Shown here in pieces: positions 24,606 through 36,000 of a DNA stretch of 37,563 nt. Where the stretch lies: contig CALHCF010000014.1 in the NCBI GenBank assembly GCA_937930635.1, positions 1 through 37,563 on the forward strand, in the 5' to 3' direction. Numbering within the stretch: position 1 is the first letter of the stretch; each line of letters starts with the position of its first letter. This DNA comes from an uncultured Rhizobiaceae group bacterium (GTDB lineage Bacteria; Pseudomonadota; Alphaproteobacteria; Rhizobiales; Rhizobiaceae). The notes below the pieces were generated by a model. The model made no database searches and had not been told where the DNA came from. It worked only from the letters and a program-made list of their open reading frames with translations. The position numbers were made by a program, and so were the translations under genes.

Positions 24606-25921
24606 ACCAACATGCCCAGGGGGTTCTCGACAAAACCTTTAAATGCAGCCGCCAGTTCCGCTCCCAATGCTCCGTCGATGGCACGGTGATCAAATGCAAA
24701 TGTTGCAGCCATCATGGTTGCGGCAGCCAACGCTCCGTCCTTGACGATTGCCCGTTTCTCACCCGCACCAATAGAGACAATCGAGGCATGGGGAGGGTTG
24801 ATGATGGAAGTAAACTCCTTCACCCCGAACATGCCGAGATTGGAAACCGCTGTACAACCGCCCTGGTATTCTTCTGGCTTGAGTTTTCGCTCCCGCGCCC
24901 GTCCGGCCATATCCTTCACCTCGGCGGAGATAACGGACAGCGACTTTCCTTCGGCTTTTCTGACAATGGGCGTGAACAAGCCATCCTCAACCGCCACCGC
25001 GACACCAATGTCGGCATGAGTGTGGTAAATCCGGTCGGTTGAAGTCCATGAAACATTGGCCATGGGAACAGCTTTGAGTGCCATCGCCATGGCTTTGATG
25101 ATGAAGTCATTGACCGAAATTTTGTAGACCGGCTTGCCGTCAACTTCCGGTGCCGCGCCGTTCATTTGCGAGCGAAGAGCCAGCAGCGCGTCAAGTTCGC
25201 ATTCCATCGTTACGAAATAGGCCGGAACGGTCTGTGCACTCTGGGTCAGCCGTTCGGCAATGATCCTGCGCATACCGTCATGCGGTTTCTTCTCGTATTT
25301 TCCTTCTTCAAACAGTGCCAGAACCGCGTCATCCGCCATGGAGGCCATGGGTGCAGCCATCGCAGCGGCGGCGGGAGCTGTTGCCGGTTTGGATGCCCCG
25401 CCTGAAATTGCAGCGTCCACATCGGCCTTTATCACCCGACCCTGCGGGCCGCTGCCGGCAATCGATGCAATATCCAGCCCGTTCTGATCTGCGATGCGGC
25501 GGGCCAGAGGAGTGGCAAAAACCCGGTCCTGTGGCGTGGCAGGGGCTGGAGCAGCGGCAACCTCAACCGGCTTTGCTGTTTCAGCAACCATGGGCGCTGG
25601 AGCTTCTGCCGGCGGCATCGGGGCAGATACGGGTTCTTTCGCCTGTTCTACGGGCGCTTCAACCGCACTGGCATCTTCTCCGTCTTCGGCAAGGATGGCG
25701 ATCGCCGTATTGACCTTTACGCCCTCTGAACCCTCGGCAACAAGAATCTTGGCAATGGTGCCCTCATCGACGGCCTCGACCTCCATCGTTGCCTTATCAG
25801 TTTCGATTTCGGCAATCACATCTCCAGATGCAACGGAGTCCCCCTCCTTCACCAACCACTTGGTAAGGTTGCCTTCCTCCATAGTGGGAGAGAGTGCAGG
25901 CATGGTGATGTTGATACTCAT
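24602..25921 (-). CDS. pdhC: Pyruvate dehydrogenase E2, dihydrolipoamide acetyltransferase
   Basis: This 439-residue protein has one lipoyl domain (residues 1-80, Lys43 in [11 protein letters not shown]), an Ala/Pro linker, the E1/E3-binding domain (about 133-170, [19 protein letters not shown] and [11 protein letters not shown]), a second flexible linker, and the catalytic acetyltransferase domain with the active site FDHRAIDGA near 413. It forms the core of the complex. The start overlaps the DUF5076 gene by 4 bases. A single lipoyl domain here plus one on PdhB is the alphaproteobacterial arrangement. Confidence 0.96.
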   Translation of the reverse strand: MSINITMPALSPTMEEGNLTKWLVKEGDSVASGDVIAEIETDKATMEVEAVDEGTIAKILVAEGSEGVKVNTAIAILAEDGEDASAVEAPVEQAKEPVSAPMPPAEAPAPMVAETAKPVEVAAAPAPATPQDRVFATPLARRIADQNGLDIASIAGSGPQGRVIKADVDAAISGGASKPATAPAAAAMAAPMASMADDAVLALFEEGKYEKKPHDGMRRIIAERLTQSAQTVPAYFVTMECELDALLALRSQMNGAAPEVDGKPVYKISVNDFIIKAMAMALKAVPMANVSWTSTDRIYHTHADIGVAVAVEDGLFTPIVRKAEGKSLSVISAEVKDMAGRARERKLKPEEYQGGCTAVSNLGMFGVKEFTSIINPPHASIVSIGAGEKRAIVKDGALAAATMMAATFAFDHRAIDGALGAELAAAFKGFVENPLGMLV

Positions 25922-26244
25922 ACAGGTTCTCCCAAATAGATCGGGCCGCTGTCGTCCGGTCCATCATCATAAGGTTCAACTGCCCACGAACGGCTGTTCA
26001 TAATTCCAGCTGTAATGGTAATCACGTTGTCATGGGCAGGCGTGGCATTGGCGACAGCGCGCAACAGGGCCGTTTCATCAGCTGCGGCCTCAACCGCTTC
26101 TTCCGGTGAAAGTTTGCGATTCAGCCAGCTTTCAAGCGCTTCAATCGATACGGCAACCTGATTGATTCCGGCAGGCATGATCACAGCGCCCCGGAACTTG
26201 TCCCAGACAGCGCCCCGGGCATCGAGTGGAGGAAGACCGCTCAT
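25918..26244 (-). CDS. DUF5076 protein of the pdh operon
   Basis: The 108-residue protein has the pattern [31 protein letters not shown] and ends with a [22 protein letters not shown] tail, as in DUF5076. It overlaps pdhB and pdhC by 4 bases on each side, so it must be made with them. The function is unknown; its fixed place inside pdh operons of this group suggests a role with the complex. Confidence 0.85.
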   Translation of the reverse strand: MSGLPPLDARGAVWDKFRGAVIMPAGINQVAVSIEALESWLNRKLSPEEAVEAAADETALLRAVANATPAHDNVITITAGIMNSRSWAVEPYDDGPDDSGPIYLGEPV

Positions 26245-27623
26245 CGATAGGTTACCGCTTTGGCGGCGGCTACAATTTCTTCCACATTGGGCAGCGCCAG
26301 CTTCTCCAGATTGGCGGCATAAGGCATTGGAACGTCTTTCCCGGTAATGCGGATCACCGGAGCGTCCAGATAATCAAATGCGTTTTCCATGATCTGAGCT
26401 GAGATTTCCGCACCAACACCGGATTGCGGAAACCCTTCCTCCACGGTGATGCAGCGGTTGGTCTTTTTTACTGAAGTCATGACGGTTTCGAGATCCATGG
26501 GGCGAATGGTGCGCAGGTCGATCACCTCAACATCAATCCCCTCCCCGGCCAGAGCATCAGCGGCTTCTGTCGCATAACGCATACCCATTCCAAAGCTCAC
26601 AAAAGTGACATCCTTGCCGCTGCGGTGTATCCGCGCTTTTCCGATCGGCAACACGAAATCATCGACCTTCGGCACATCGAAGGACTGCCCGTAAAGCACC
26701 TCATTTTCGAGGAAAATAACAGGATTGGGATCACGTATTGCCGCCTTGAGCAGCCCCTTGGCATCGGCAGCACCATAGGGCATCACCACCTTGAGGCCTG
26801 GAATATGGCTGTACCACGCCGCATAACACTGGCTGTGCTGCGCCGCCACGCGAGAAGCGGCACCGTTGGGGCCCCTGAACACCATCGGGGCTCCCATCTG
26901 TCCGCCTGACATATACAGTGTCTTGGCTGCCGAGTTGATAATCTGGTCGATCGCCTGCATTGCAAAATTAAATGTCATGAATTCCACAATGGGCCGAAGC
27001 CCTGCCATAGCCGCGCCAACACCAACCCCGGCAAAACCATGCTCTGTTATGGGTGTATCGATGACACGTCGGGCGCCAAATTCATCAAGCAGTCCCTGCG
27101 TGATTTTGTACGCCCCTTGATATTCCGCAACCTCCTCGCCCATCACAAAAACCCTGTCATCGGCGCGCATTTCCTCCGCCATCGCGTCACGCAAAGCTTC
27201 CCGAACGGTGGTTGAAACCATTTCCGTACCCGCAGGGATATCCGGATCGGCGGGAATCTCGGCCTGAGGAGCAGCAGGAGCGGCCGGTACGGTTTCCGGT
27301 TCAACGGTCGGACTGGCTGGTACGGGCGCTTCAGCAACCACAGGCGCGCTCTTCGCCGGTTCGGCGTCGTCTGCGCTCTCGCCTTCCTCAAGCAGCGTGG
27401 CGATCACAGCATTGACCTTGACGCCTTCCGTGCCTTCATCAACCGCGATTGCCCCTATCGTCCCTTCGTCGACGGCTTCCACTTCCATAGTAGCCTTATC
27501 GGTTTCGATCTCGGCAATTACATCACCCGCTGAAATGCTATCTCCCTCCTTCACAAGCCACTTGGCGAGGGTACCTTCCTCCATGGTTGGAGACAGAGCG
27601 GGCATCAGGATATCAATGGCCAT
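26241..27623 (-). CDS. pdhB: Pyruvate dehydrogenase E1 beta with N-terminal lipoyl domain
   Basis: The 460-residue protein starts with a lipoyl domain (residues 1-80, Lys43 in [11 protein letters not shown]), an Ala/Pro/Val linker (about 85-135) and then the transketolase-like E1-beta domain ([73 protein letters not shown]). It pairs with PdhA. The lipoyl domain is nearly the same as that of PdhC. It follows pdhA by 2 bases. Confidence 0.96.
   Translation of the reverse strand: MAIDILMPALSPTMEEGTLAKWLVKEGDSISAGDVIAEIETDKATMEVEAVDEGTIGAIAVDEGTEGVKVNAVIATLLEEGESADDAEPAKSAPVVAEAPVPASPTVEPETVPAAPAAPQAEIPADPDIPAGTEMVSTTVREALRDAMAEEMRADDRVFVMGEEVAEYQGAYKITQGLLDEFGARRVIDTPITEHGFAGVGVGAAMAGLRPIVEFMTFNFAMQAIDQIINSAAKTLYMSGGQMGAPMVFRGPNGAASRVAAQHSQCYAAWYSHIPGLKVVMPYGAADAKGLLKAAIRDPNPVIFLENEVLYGQSFDVPKVDDFVLPIGKARIHRSGKDVTFVSFGMGMRYATEAADALAGEGIDVEVIDLRTIRPMDLETVMTSVKKTNRCITVEEGFPQSGVGAEISAQIMENAFDYLDAPVIRITGKDVPMPYAANLEKLALPNVEEIVAAAKAVTYR
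27383..27623 (-). repeat. Lipoyl-domain duplication, copy in pdhB
   Basis: The first 80 codons of pdhB are close to those of pdhC (25681-25921): both have [41 protein letters not shown] in register. The DNA is also similar, so homologous recombination between the copies is conceivable. Confidence 0.85.
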
Positions 27624-27625
27624 GA

Positions 27626-28699
27626 CTAAACTCCCGCCGGTTCAGCAGTGGTGGGCAACAAAATGTCGGTAAAAAGCTCGCTGGCTGCCGGTTCGGGAGT
27701 TGTTTGAGCAAACTCTGCCGCCTCAGCCACCACCGCCCGCACCTCTTTGTCGATTGCCTTGAGGTTGTCCTCATCAGCCCACTTCTTTTCAGTCAGTCGT
27801 TGCTTGACCCGCTCTATAGGATCGTTCTCGGCCCGCATTCTCTGGACTTCATCCTTGGTACGGTATTTGGCAGGATCAGACATGGAATGACCGCGATAAC
27901 GGTAAGTCTGCATATCCAGAATGATCGGCCCCTTGCCGGAGCGACACCATTTCACGGCGAGCTCTCCCGCAGCCTGAACCGCACGCACATCCATGCCGTC
28001 CACCTCAATACCGGGAATATTAAACGAGCAGCCTCTGCGGGAAAACTCCGTCAAAGCAGAGGAGCGCTGAACCGATGTTCCCATCGCATAGCGGTTGTTC
28101 TCGATTATGAAGATGACCGGCAGGTTCCACAGCTTTGCCATATTGAAGCTCTCATAGACCTGTCCCTGGTTGGACGCTCCATCACCAAAATAGGTGCAAG
28201 AGACATTGCCGTTATCTTGGTATTTGTTGTTAAACGCCAACCCGGTTCCAAGAGAAACCTGCGCACCAACGATGCCATGGCCGCCATAAAAATGCTTCTC
28301 CTTGGAGAACATATGCATGGAACCACCCTTGCCGCGAGAGTATCCAGCCTCGCGACCGGTCAGCTCAGCCATAACTCCTTTGGGGTCCATGCCGCAGGCC
28401 AACATGTGTCCATGATCACGGTAGGCGGTGATAACCTGGTCTCCGTCCTGTAGACAGGCTTGCATGCCGACCACAACGGCCTCTTGCCCAATGTAGAGAT
28501 GGCAGAACCCTCCAATGAAACCCATGCCGTAAAGCTGACCCGCTTTCTCTTCGAAGCGGCGGATCATCAACATTTCACGATAGGCCACCAACTCCTGATC
28601 TTTTGTAAGAGAAAGTGGGGGTGGGGTTTTTGGCGCCCGCGGGTTCACCGGTTTTGATGTCTTGGATTTGGCTTTGGTGGAACTTGCTGATTTCGCCAA
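27626..28699 (-). CDS. pdhA: Pyruvate dehydrogenase E1 alpha
   Basis: This 357-residue thiamine-diphosphate enzyme subunit decarboxylates pyruvate with PdhB. The ThDP/Mg motif [20 protein letters not shown] is followed by the NN pair (FIIENNRY), and the alpha-subunit motifs [15 protein letters not shown] and [15 protein letters not shown] are present. The first 28 residues form a Lys/Ser/Pro-rich arm ([15 protein letters not shown]), probably for contact with E2. It is the first gene of pdhA-pdhB-DUF5076-pdhC. Confidence 0.96.
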   Translation of the reverse strand: MAKSASSTKAKSKTSKPVNPRAPKTPPPLSLTKDQELVAYREMLMIRRFEEKAGQLYGMGFIGGFCHLYIGQEAVVVGMQACLQDGDQVITAYRDHGHMLACGMDPKGVMAELTGREAGYSRGKGGSMHMFSKEKHFYGGHGIVGAQVSLGTGLAFNNKYQDNGNVSCTYFGDGASNQGQVYESFNMAKLWNLPVIFIIENNRYAMGTSVQRSSALTEFSRRGCSFNIPGIEVDGMDVRAVQAAGELAVKWCRSGKGPIILDMQTYRYRGHSMSDPAKYRTKDEVQRMRAENDPIERVKQRLTEKKWADEDNLKAIDKEVRAVVAEAAEFAQTTPEPAASELFTDILLPTTAEPAGV

Positions 28700-28864
28700 A
28701 GGGTGTTCCTCACCTGTGTGAATATGGATAATCGCGGCAACGCGGGAACGTCACCCTCTAGCACCTAAGATACGGTATGTTGAGGCGAAAACAACGAAAA
28801 ATTGACGCAGCATTTTCAGCGCCAACAATTGAATTAAGTGAGGAATTTCGATTTTAACTGATAT

Positions 28865-29191
28865 TCAGTTAAACGGCGTATCGTCCAACATCAAGACAAC
28901 TTCATCATCGCGCGCCATGTTGAGCTGGCTTCGAACATATTGGTCTACCATGTCTTTTTCCATGGTGCCCTGGCGCAGCAATGCCACCCGTGCTTCCAGC
29001 TTCCTGCGCACAGCTGTCCGTTCAGCAAGGCGGTCTTCAAGCTTAACCATCTGAGCCTTCATGGCCAGATTGGCGCGAATGCCATATTGCCCATTGAGGG
29101 CATGAAAACCGAAATAGCCAAGGATCATCAGCGTCGCAAGCGGCGCAATGAAACGGGTCAACGGGAGACGTTTTCTGGAACGAACGGCCAT
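28865..29191 (-). CDS. ftsB: FtsB/DivIC-like septum formation protein
   Basis: This 108-residue protein has a short basic N-terminus, one membrane span (about 14-32, FIAPLATLMILGYFGFHAL) and a coiled coil (about 40-75, MVKLEDRLAERTAVRRKLEARVALL), then the conserved DMVDQYVRSQLNMA. FtsB works with FtsQ and FtsL at the division site. In alphaproteobacteria this gene often lies between eno and pdhA; the pdhA side is kept here, eno is not seen upstream. Confidence 0.82.
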   Translation of the reverse strand: MAVRSRKRLPLTRFIAPLATLMILGYFGFHALNGQYGIRANLAMKAQMVKLEDRLAERTAVRRKLEARVALLRQGTMEKDMVDQYVRSQLNMARDDEVVLMLDDTPFN

Positions 29192-29326
29192 GCCGTCACC
29201 ATGAGGGATTCGCAGTTAATGGCACGTTAACCCCTATCTTTATCACCACGAGAATTTCGCAGCATTGTCGCCGAGGCAGTCCGCTATTTGCCAGAAACCG
29301 GGCGCCGATCAGAATTTACCGACAGG

Positions 29327-32300
29327 TCAGAATTTTCCAACAAGATTGACGAAAACACCGCCATCGTCCTGCCTGATATCCGCAACATTATCGGAAAAAC
29401 GTCCGAAGTTGTAACCAACGCCAATTTTGAAATTATTGCCGATATGACGGTAAACCGCCGCGACCGCACCGAAGTCTGTCGTATCAAGCTCGGGCGTATG
29501 CAACACCCGTCCCTCCGCCAGAATATCCCAGTTCTTGACGACATGATAATCAACGCGCGCAATGCCAAGGTGAGCGGAGGATGCGACGAAATCATCCTGA
29601 CCACGCGTCTGCGACACCTCGCCGATACGGAACCCGTATTTGGCACCCAGCGTTAGCCGCTGAGTTGCATCATAACTGACATCAGCAGTTAGAATGTGGC
29701 TCTGCTGCGCCGGATCAAGAATTGATCCCGATACGGAAATCTGATCAGGACCGGGAACGTCATAGAGATAGGAGTATTTGAACAACGCATTGAGACGATC
29801 ATTATCGACTGGCCGGTAGGCATAGCCAATACTTGCTTCAACAAAGCGGCCATTGAGGATGCTTGTCTGATCAGAGTTGGAAATCGCTGCGTCAAACGCT
29901 GTGATCAGGCGCCAGTTTTCATTGTGTTTCATGGAAACACCGCCTTTGACCAGATAGGTATCGCGATCCTTTCTTGGATCAGCGGAGTCCTCGAAGCGTG
30001 CTTCGCCTTTCAGGTACCAGCTGAGTGCGTCCTCATCCTTGTATCCAACTGATGCTGATACCGCGACACGTTCAAGGTCCTGCCCACCAACCGGGTCTTC
30101 GACATCGCCATATTCAAGGGCGCCATCCAAAGTCCATTTGCTTGTTGGCGTATAAACAACGCCATAGGTGGTGGTCAGCGAACGGCGGCGGCCAAAGATG
30201 TCATAGCTGTTCTCCGCATAGGCAGACAATTCGTCGTTGAGCTTGCGGCGCGTACCGATGACCAGATTGCCAAGATCGCTCCCGCTAAGGTTATAGGGGC
30301 TGTCATAGGCGCGGTTTGGATCCAGCTTATAGCCAATGTAATAGTGATCATCGGCTGTTGGGTCATATGTAACGGCTGCCAGACCACCCCAACCCAATGT
30401 GCCGTAAGACAGTTCCGCACTGACGCCGAGTTTTTCAGTAAGTCGCTTCTCGACACCAACACCAATTCTGTCGTTTCGACGCAGGTTTCCGCCGCGATGA
30501 ACGGTCCCCTGGCCAAAGATATAGTAAGACTGATCCTCGTCGGGACTGTATGTGAATTTCACGCCGACATCGGTGCGGTCGCCATCTCTTAATGCCAGAC
30601 CAACATTGCCCAGATGAGTATGTTTGACACCAATGCTAACCGACCATTTTTCATTGAGGTCCACGTCTAACTGCGCATCGCCTTCGCGCTTGCGCTGTCC
30701 TCTGGCATCTTTGAAGTCTTCATATTTGAGAAGGAAGCTCGTATAGGCGCTCAATTCTACTTTCGCCTGCACTCCAAATGAACGCTGGGTGATCGCTGTA
30801 TTGTAGCCCAATGAGGAAAAACCTTCTTCCTTGCGCTCAAAATACGCATCCACCGCCCCTTTCAGATCGAGCGACAGGTCCTGAAGGTCCAGATGCAGCT
30901 TGGCTCTGTAGGCGTGGGCCGTGCGGTTGCGACGACCAGCCGTTGGGTCGAGGTCAATTGTCAGACCGCCATTAATCGAATTCGATGTATCAAAACCCGG
31001 CCCCCTGCTGCGGGCAACCTCAGCCTCCGCGTAGGAGTTCTCGCCAAGCCGGAGGCGGACATCAACTGCGGTAATCTCCTGATCCGCTGTACCGGTATTT
31101 TCGCTGATACCGGAAGCACCAACGCGAACAACGTCATTCAACCAGACCTGAGCTCTTCCCCCAAACGAATAGCCATCCACATCACCCACTGCAGGCGTGT
31201 ATTCATACTGCGCGGTCAAAAACTGTTCGTTGCCGCCCAGGGAACCCGGCGTAATAATGGTCTCACTGGAACCGGTCGATGTAAGCGGGCGACGCAGGAT
31301 GATGACACCCTGAACATAGTTGATCTCATAATCCTCGCCATATCGCAGAACCCGGCGCGACAGTATGGTTCCCGTGACACGGTCCCGGATCTCAATCGTC
31401 ACGGTTTCAGACCCGCGATTGATATCCTGCCGGGTCAGAAAATAGACAGAACCGCCCGTTCCGCGCAGATTGTCTCGCTGTGGCAATGTACCAGGCTGTG
31501 ATGCGTAGGCTTCGACCTCCACCCTCGGCTCACCAGCGCTGGTAACACGGGCAGACTTGTATCGGCCGTGGGCGCCATAGAGCGCTCGTTCATTGCGCGC
31601 CAATTCGGTGTTGCGCATGGAGGTCTTGTAGTTGCCCCACATGATATGACCGCGCTTGCCTTCCAGACGGACATAGAATTTCCCGCTTGTGGGAGCATCC
31701 TCGATAGCAGTCGAGTCATCGCCATACACGGGATAATATTTATCCGGATCAACGCGGCGCAAAAGCTGTCTGGGATCCTTTGAATCAAGGTTCCTGAACA
31801 GGTTGTCGATGTCATCTTCCTGCGTATCAGCTGCCGCAGTCAAAATGTACCGGCCTTTGATCTTCCCTTTGAGATAAAAGGCAAGTCGCCCTTTCGTGTA
31901 GGTTCTGTCGAACTCGCCTTCACTGGCCTCAATGAACTTATCACTGCCGATGCGGCGGCCAACTGTCAGATCAGCAAGTCCGACATAAAACCATTCGTTG
32001 CGGGGGATGCTGACATCGCGCTCAAAATCAATGGCGCGCCCCGAAATATCTGTGACCGCCACATCAACGACATGGTCACCCGGCGGCAGGATTTGTTGCC
32101 GCACAAAGCTTCCGTCGGGATCAACGGGCACTTTCTTGCCGATGGCACGAACCTGATAACCTGCCGGAACATTTTGACCAAATACAGTGATCGCTCCACC
32201 ATAAACCGGGATATTGCTGATGGCGGTTCTGTCATCGCCCTCACCGGATGCAACAGGTTCCCCCTCCCCAACCGTCTCATGACGTTCAAATGCTCTCGTG

Positions 32301-33004
32301 GTTCTTTGCAGACCAAGCGGCACTGTCTCGTTATAGCGCCCCTCTGCATCATAGACCCGCAGGACATAGAGATATTTATCGGGTCCTTCATCCGGCATGC
32401 GCCAGACAACAGGTTCCACGAAAGACGCATCAACAACCTGGACAGGTCGCGATCTCACACCAAAATCTGCATCATGGATGCGCAATTCGGCCCGCGTGAT
32501 CCAGGCCTGATAGTTGGTCGACGCATTGAAGCGAATCTGCTGGTTCGCCTGATAGCTGTGGCGCGTATCATCGGTCGTGATGTTGAGCGTGGGATTGACA
32601 CCCAGACCATCAAATTTGACCTGTATGTCAACCGCGCTGAGGTCAATGTCGGTTTTTCGCTGTCCAGCGACAGGTGCTGGGTTGGCGGCGATCGGCCCGT
32701 CATCAAATGTAATCGAAAACCCGGCCGCACCGGGATCGGCAGTCTCGCTGGACTTCTCTGTGTTCCTGCCCGCCGGTATGGTTGTTGCTGTACCCGCCCC
32801 AGGATATTCCTGTGCACTGAGACCATCCAAACCGCCATCACATTGTTGTTCAACACAATCGGCCGTCTGTGCCTGCGCCGACATCACATCAGTGCAAGCC
32901 ATCAGCACAGCAATCGCAGTTGACGATAGAAGCATGGTGCGGATCCAACGGCCACTGCTATTTTCAAAACCCATATCGCGAAGGCGATTTTTTAAAATAA
33001 TCAT
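29327..33004 (-). CDS. Large predicted outer-membrane beta-barrel protein, paired with a repeat protein
   Basis: The 1225-residue product has a signal peptide ending SAQAQ near residue 47. Residues about 100-350 are beta-rich soluble domains (PEVWR-like ornament, VYGGAITVFGQNVPAGYQVRA, DPDGSFVRQQILPPGDHVVDV). From about 355 it shows alternating strands with aromatic girdles (WFYVGLADLTVGRRIG, KGRYILTAAADTQ, YPVYGDDST, GKFYVRLEG, HIMWGNYKTSM). It ends in a C-terminal Phe (GVFVNLVGKF), the usual BamA recognition end. I know similar proteins only as uncharacterised outer-membrane proteins. It starts 4 bases after the repeat-protein gene, so they are coupled. The ATG at residue 11 is another possible start. 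Confidence 0.7.
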   Translation of the reverse strand: MIILKNRLRDMGFENSSGRWIRTMLLSSTAIAVLMACTDVMSAQAQTADCVEQQCDGGLDGLSAQEYPGAGTATTIPAGRNTEKSSETADPGAAGFSITFDDGPIAANPAPVAGQRKTDIDLSAVDIQVKFDGLGVNPTLNITTDDTRHSYQANQQIRFNASTNYQAWITRAELRIHDADFGVRSRPVQVVDASFVEPVVWRMPDEGPDKYLYVLRVYDAEGRYNETVPLGLQRTTRAFERHETVGEGEPVASGEGDDRTAISNIPVYGGAITVFGQNVPAGYQVRAIGKKVPVDPDGSFVRQQILPPGDHVVDVAVTDISGRAIDFERDVSIPRNEWFYVGLADLTVGRRIGSDKFIEASEGEFDRTYTKGRLAFYLKGKIKGRYILTAAADTQEDDIDNLFRNLDSKDPRQLLRRVDPDKYYPVYGDDSTAIEDAPTSGKFYVRLEGKRGHIMWGNYKTSMRNTELARNERALYGAHGRYKSARVTSAGEPRVEVEAYASQPGTLPQRDNLRGTGGSVYFLTRQDINRGSETVTIEIRDRVTGTILSRRVLRYGEDYEINYVQGVIILRRPLTSTGSSETIITPGSLGGNEQFLTAQYEYTPAVGDVDGYSFGGRAQVWLNDVVRVGASGISENTGTADQEITAVDVRLRLGENSYAEAEVARSRGPGFDTSNSINGGLTIDLDPTAGRRNRTAHAYRAKLHLDLQDLSLDLKGAVDAYFERKEEGFSSLGYNTAITQRSFGVQAKVELSAYTSFLLKYEDFKDARGQRKREGDAQLDVDLNEKWSVSIGVKHTHLGNVGLALRDGDRTDVGVKFTYSPDEDQSYYIFGQGTVHRGGNLRRNDRIGVGVEKRLTEKLGVSAELSYGTLGWGGLAAVTYDPTADDHYYIGYKLDPNRAYDSPYNLSGSDLGNLVIGTRRKLNDELSAYAENSYDIFGRRRSLTTTYGVVYTPTSKWTLDGALEYGDVEDPVGGQDLERVAVSASVGYKDEDALSWYLKGEARFEDSADPRKDRDTYLVKGGVSMKHNENWRLITAFDAAISNSDQTSILNGRFVEASIGYAYRPVDNDRLNALFKYSYLYDVPGPDQISVSGSILDPAQQSHILTADVSYDATQRLTLGAKYGFRIGEVSQTRGQDDFVASSAHLGIARVDYHVVKNWDILAEGRVLHTPELDTTDFGAVAAVYRHIGNNFKIGVGYNFGRFSDNVADIRQDDGGVFVNLVGKF

Positions 33005-33008
33005 CGAC

Positions 33009-36000
33009 TTAGCGCCCCGTCACAATTCTGGTTTCGATATCAAGGCGATATCCTCCGCGGGATCTTTTCCAGGATCTCGTCAACAGACGTCTGACGGATC
33101 GCAGACGCTTTTTGGCCAGGGTTCGCTGATTTTTGGACGCGTGATAGCTGAAGCGAACAACCGCGGGTTTGCCCCTCTTCAGTTTCCTGACAAGGTCCGT
33201 AATTCCGCCGCGAAGTCCCTTGTTTGGTTCAATCGTTGATCCAACAAATGCGCGCCCGTTTAGATTGATGCGCACAACCCGCGTAATCGAGGCTCCGAAA
33301 TTGAGCTTTGTGACCTTGCCCCTGGTCAGGCGAACCACACGCGGGTTTTCGGTTGTCACCCGATAACCGCTGGGCAGAGTTCGGGTATCGAGTTTCATGA
33401 TGAAGTTTGAACCGATCTCCTGATCGGGAATGTCCGCACATGCCACATGGAAACGCCCGTGCTTGTCGGAAGTAACCAGCACACCCTTCACGGTTGCCAT
33501 GCGAACACCGGGGAGCCCCGGTTCGCCCTTGTTCTGGTAACCGTCGCGATTCCTGTCATCGAAAACCTTGCCAATGATCTCGCCACAATCAAAGACATGT
33601 TCAAATTCTCGCCGGACCTTGGCAGTCCCAACGGTCGATATTCTTCTGCCGGAAAACGGGTCTTCAACCCAGGCGCGGTTAATGAACTCCTCACCCGTTG
33701 CACCGGCTCCAACACCCAGATTGAACTGTAAAGTCACTGTTCCGTTGGCAGGAATGGTCTGTCCGGCCCATTCAAGCCGCCGGCCACTGCGCCTGACCGG
33801 CTCAACTGCGACGGTGTCGATGGTTGCGCTGTCCGGTCTGTAGGTGAAACCATTGGGGATCACATCCACGAGCGTGACATTTGTCCGTGCGATCGTGTCC
33901 AGGTTGGTAACAGTAATCCTATAGGGGATCACATCGCCGATCCGCGCAGTAGATTTCGACGCGACCTTCTCGACAACAAGGCTGTTTTGCGAGGCTGCCG
34001 GGGCGATATCCAGACTGACAACTGCCGTCGATGACGGTATCGCCGCCCCAGTCAGCGGTGATGTACCGGCTGCTTCGAGTGTGTTCTGGAAATTGCCGGC
34101 CACTTGCGGATCCGTGACCATCGTCATTTCCACAACGACAACACCGCCCGGGTCCAGCCATCCTCCAGGCGTCAGAGTATTGATGATCGCCGAACCGTTA
34201 AATCCGGTATTTGCTGTAAGTCCGCTGCTGTTTGTTGGCGAAACCAGACGGGTTGACGATACAGTGTAATTACCGGCACCAAACACGGCATCCAGATCAT
34301 CATTCAGTGCCAGATCAGTTACCCGGGTCGTCCCGGTATTTTGAGCCTGGAGCGAGAAGGTCAGTTGTGTGCCGCCATTGGCCAGACGGATCGGAGTTTC
34401 AGAAATCTGTTTCTGCGCTGTTAGTTCCGGTGACCCGCAGAATCTCAGTGGAATATTGTTGTTAAACAGATTTGGATCACCGGCTTCGATGTCGAAGATA
34501 ACATGGAAGGGATTGGCTGGCGCTGAAAAGTCATTCAGCAAACCAGTAGATCCAACTTGACCAGCCCCTAAAATTGCCGGGTCCGTGGGAAGGAAACCCG
34601 TCAGATCAACAGGACCAGCCGGCAAACGATCAACACTGGCCACACCAGTTGGCGGAAGAGTGTAATTGAGAACATACCGGCCCGGCGCCGAAACATGGAA
34701 CTGGAACTCACCGGACGATCCGTCCCGAACAATGGTAATGTTTGAAGAGGTTCCAACTCCGGTTTGGGTTCCCAGCGGACCGGTCACCGAAATCAGGGCG
34801 CCTGGGATTATGCGGCCATCTTCTTCACAGTAAAAATATCCGGTCGGATCGTAGTCGCGTGCATCAGGAACACCGTCACCGTCGCGGTCGGCGCTGTCGG
34901 ACTCGTTTGAATCCGGCGCACCATCATTGTCTTCATCTGAGACCGGCGAAGGCGTCGGGTTTGTATCGCCTTGATCACCCGGCGTTACGGACTCATCATC
35001 AGAGGGAACCGGCCCGGTTGTTTCATTGGAACTGCCGTTTGCCGTATTCCCGCCCACCGGATAGCCATCATCGAACGAGGCGGTCACAACAAGCGTTATG
35101 TTTCCAGTCTGCCCCGGGGCAAGCCGGGGGTCCGCTGTAAGGAGTTCGGTATCCGATACACCATCAAATGCGGCATTGGTTGCAGGTGTCCCGGAAAATC
35201 CGCTGATTGCTATCGTCGGGGCCTGAGTTTGAGAGCCCGGTTGGAGAGCGGCACCCAGGTCATCTTCCACGCGAATGCCGGTTTGGGTGGTATTGCCCGT
35301 GTTCTCGACATCAATCGAGTAGGTAATCTCGTAGACAAAGGGGAAAAGCTTACGGGTGGAACTGATACTTTTGGTGAGCCGCAACGCTGATGATTGCGGT
35401 ATTGCTGTAAGGGTCGGGTCATCTGGATCAGTTGAAGGATTGTCAGGATCATCAGATAAATCAGTCACCGGAGGTCCGGTTGGCGGATTACCGGTAACCT
35501 CGGCCTGATTATTGACAATGCCTGTATCAATATCTTCCTGTGTCAGGACATGCACAGCCGTGAATGTTGTTGAATCAGCCGCTCCTGGAGGAAGAGACGC
35601 CAGTGGTCCGCCCGAAACAACTGCATTCGCGTCAGCAACCGACACGTTCGATAAGGTTACGTTACCCGTGTTGCGCACCTCAAAAATGTAAGACACCTCA
35701 TCGCCAACAACAGGCGGACTCGACAAACCACTGATGTCGCCCCGCTTTGTTATTTCAATCGAGGGTACGGCGCTCAACGACGTTACGGTGGGATCGTCAG
35801 GCCCCGTATCTGAGGGGTCCGGATTATCGGAGACATCGCTTACTGGACCACCCGGTGAACTGCCTGTTGCAGTCGCACTATTGGTGAATGATCCTGAATC
35901 AACATCTGCCTGGGTGAGCAGGTACCGCCCCGTTATTGTTGTCGCGTCACTATTATTTGGGGCAAGCGAAACAATGGGGCCACCGCTAACAACAACCGCC

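Noticed and set aside
32072..32923. Long plus-strand frame inside the barrel gene
   Set aside because: Shadow of the minus-strand gene; Arg- and Ile-rich mixed product with no motif and no ribosome-binding site.
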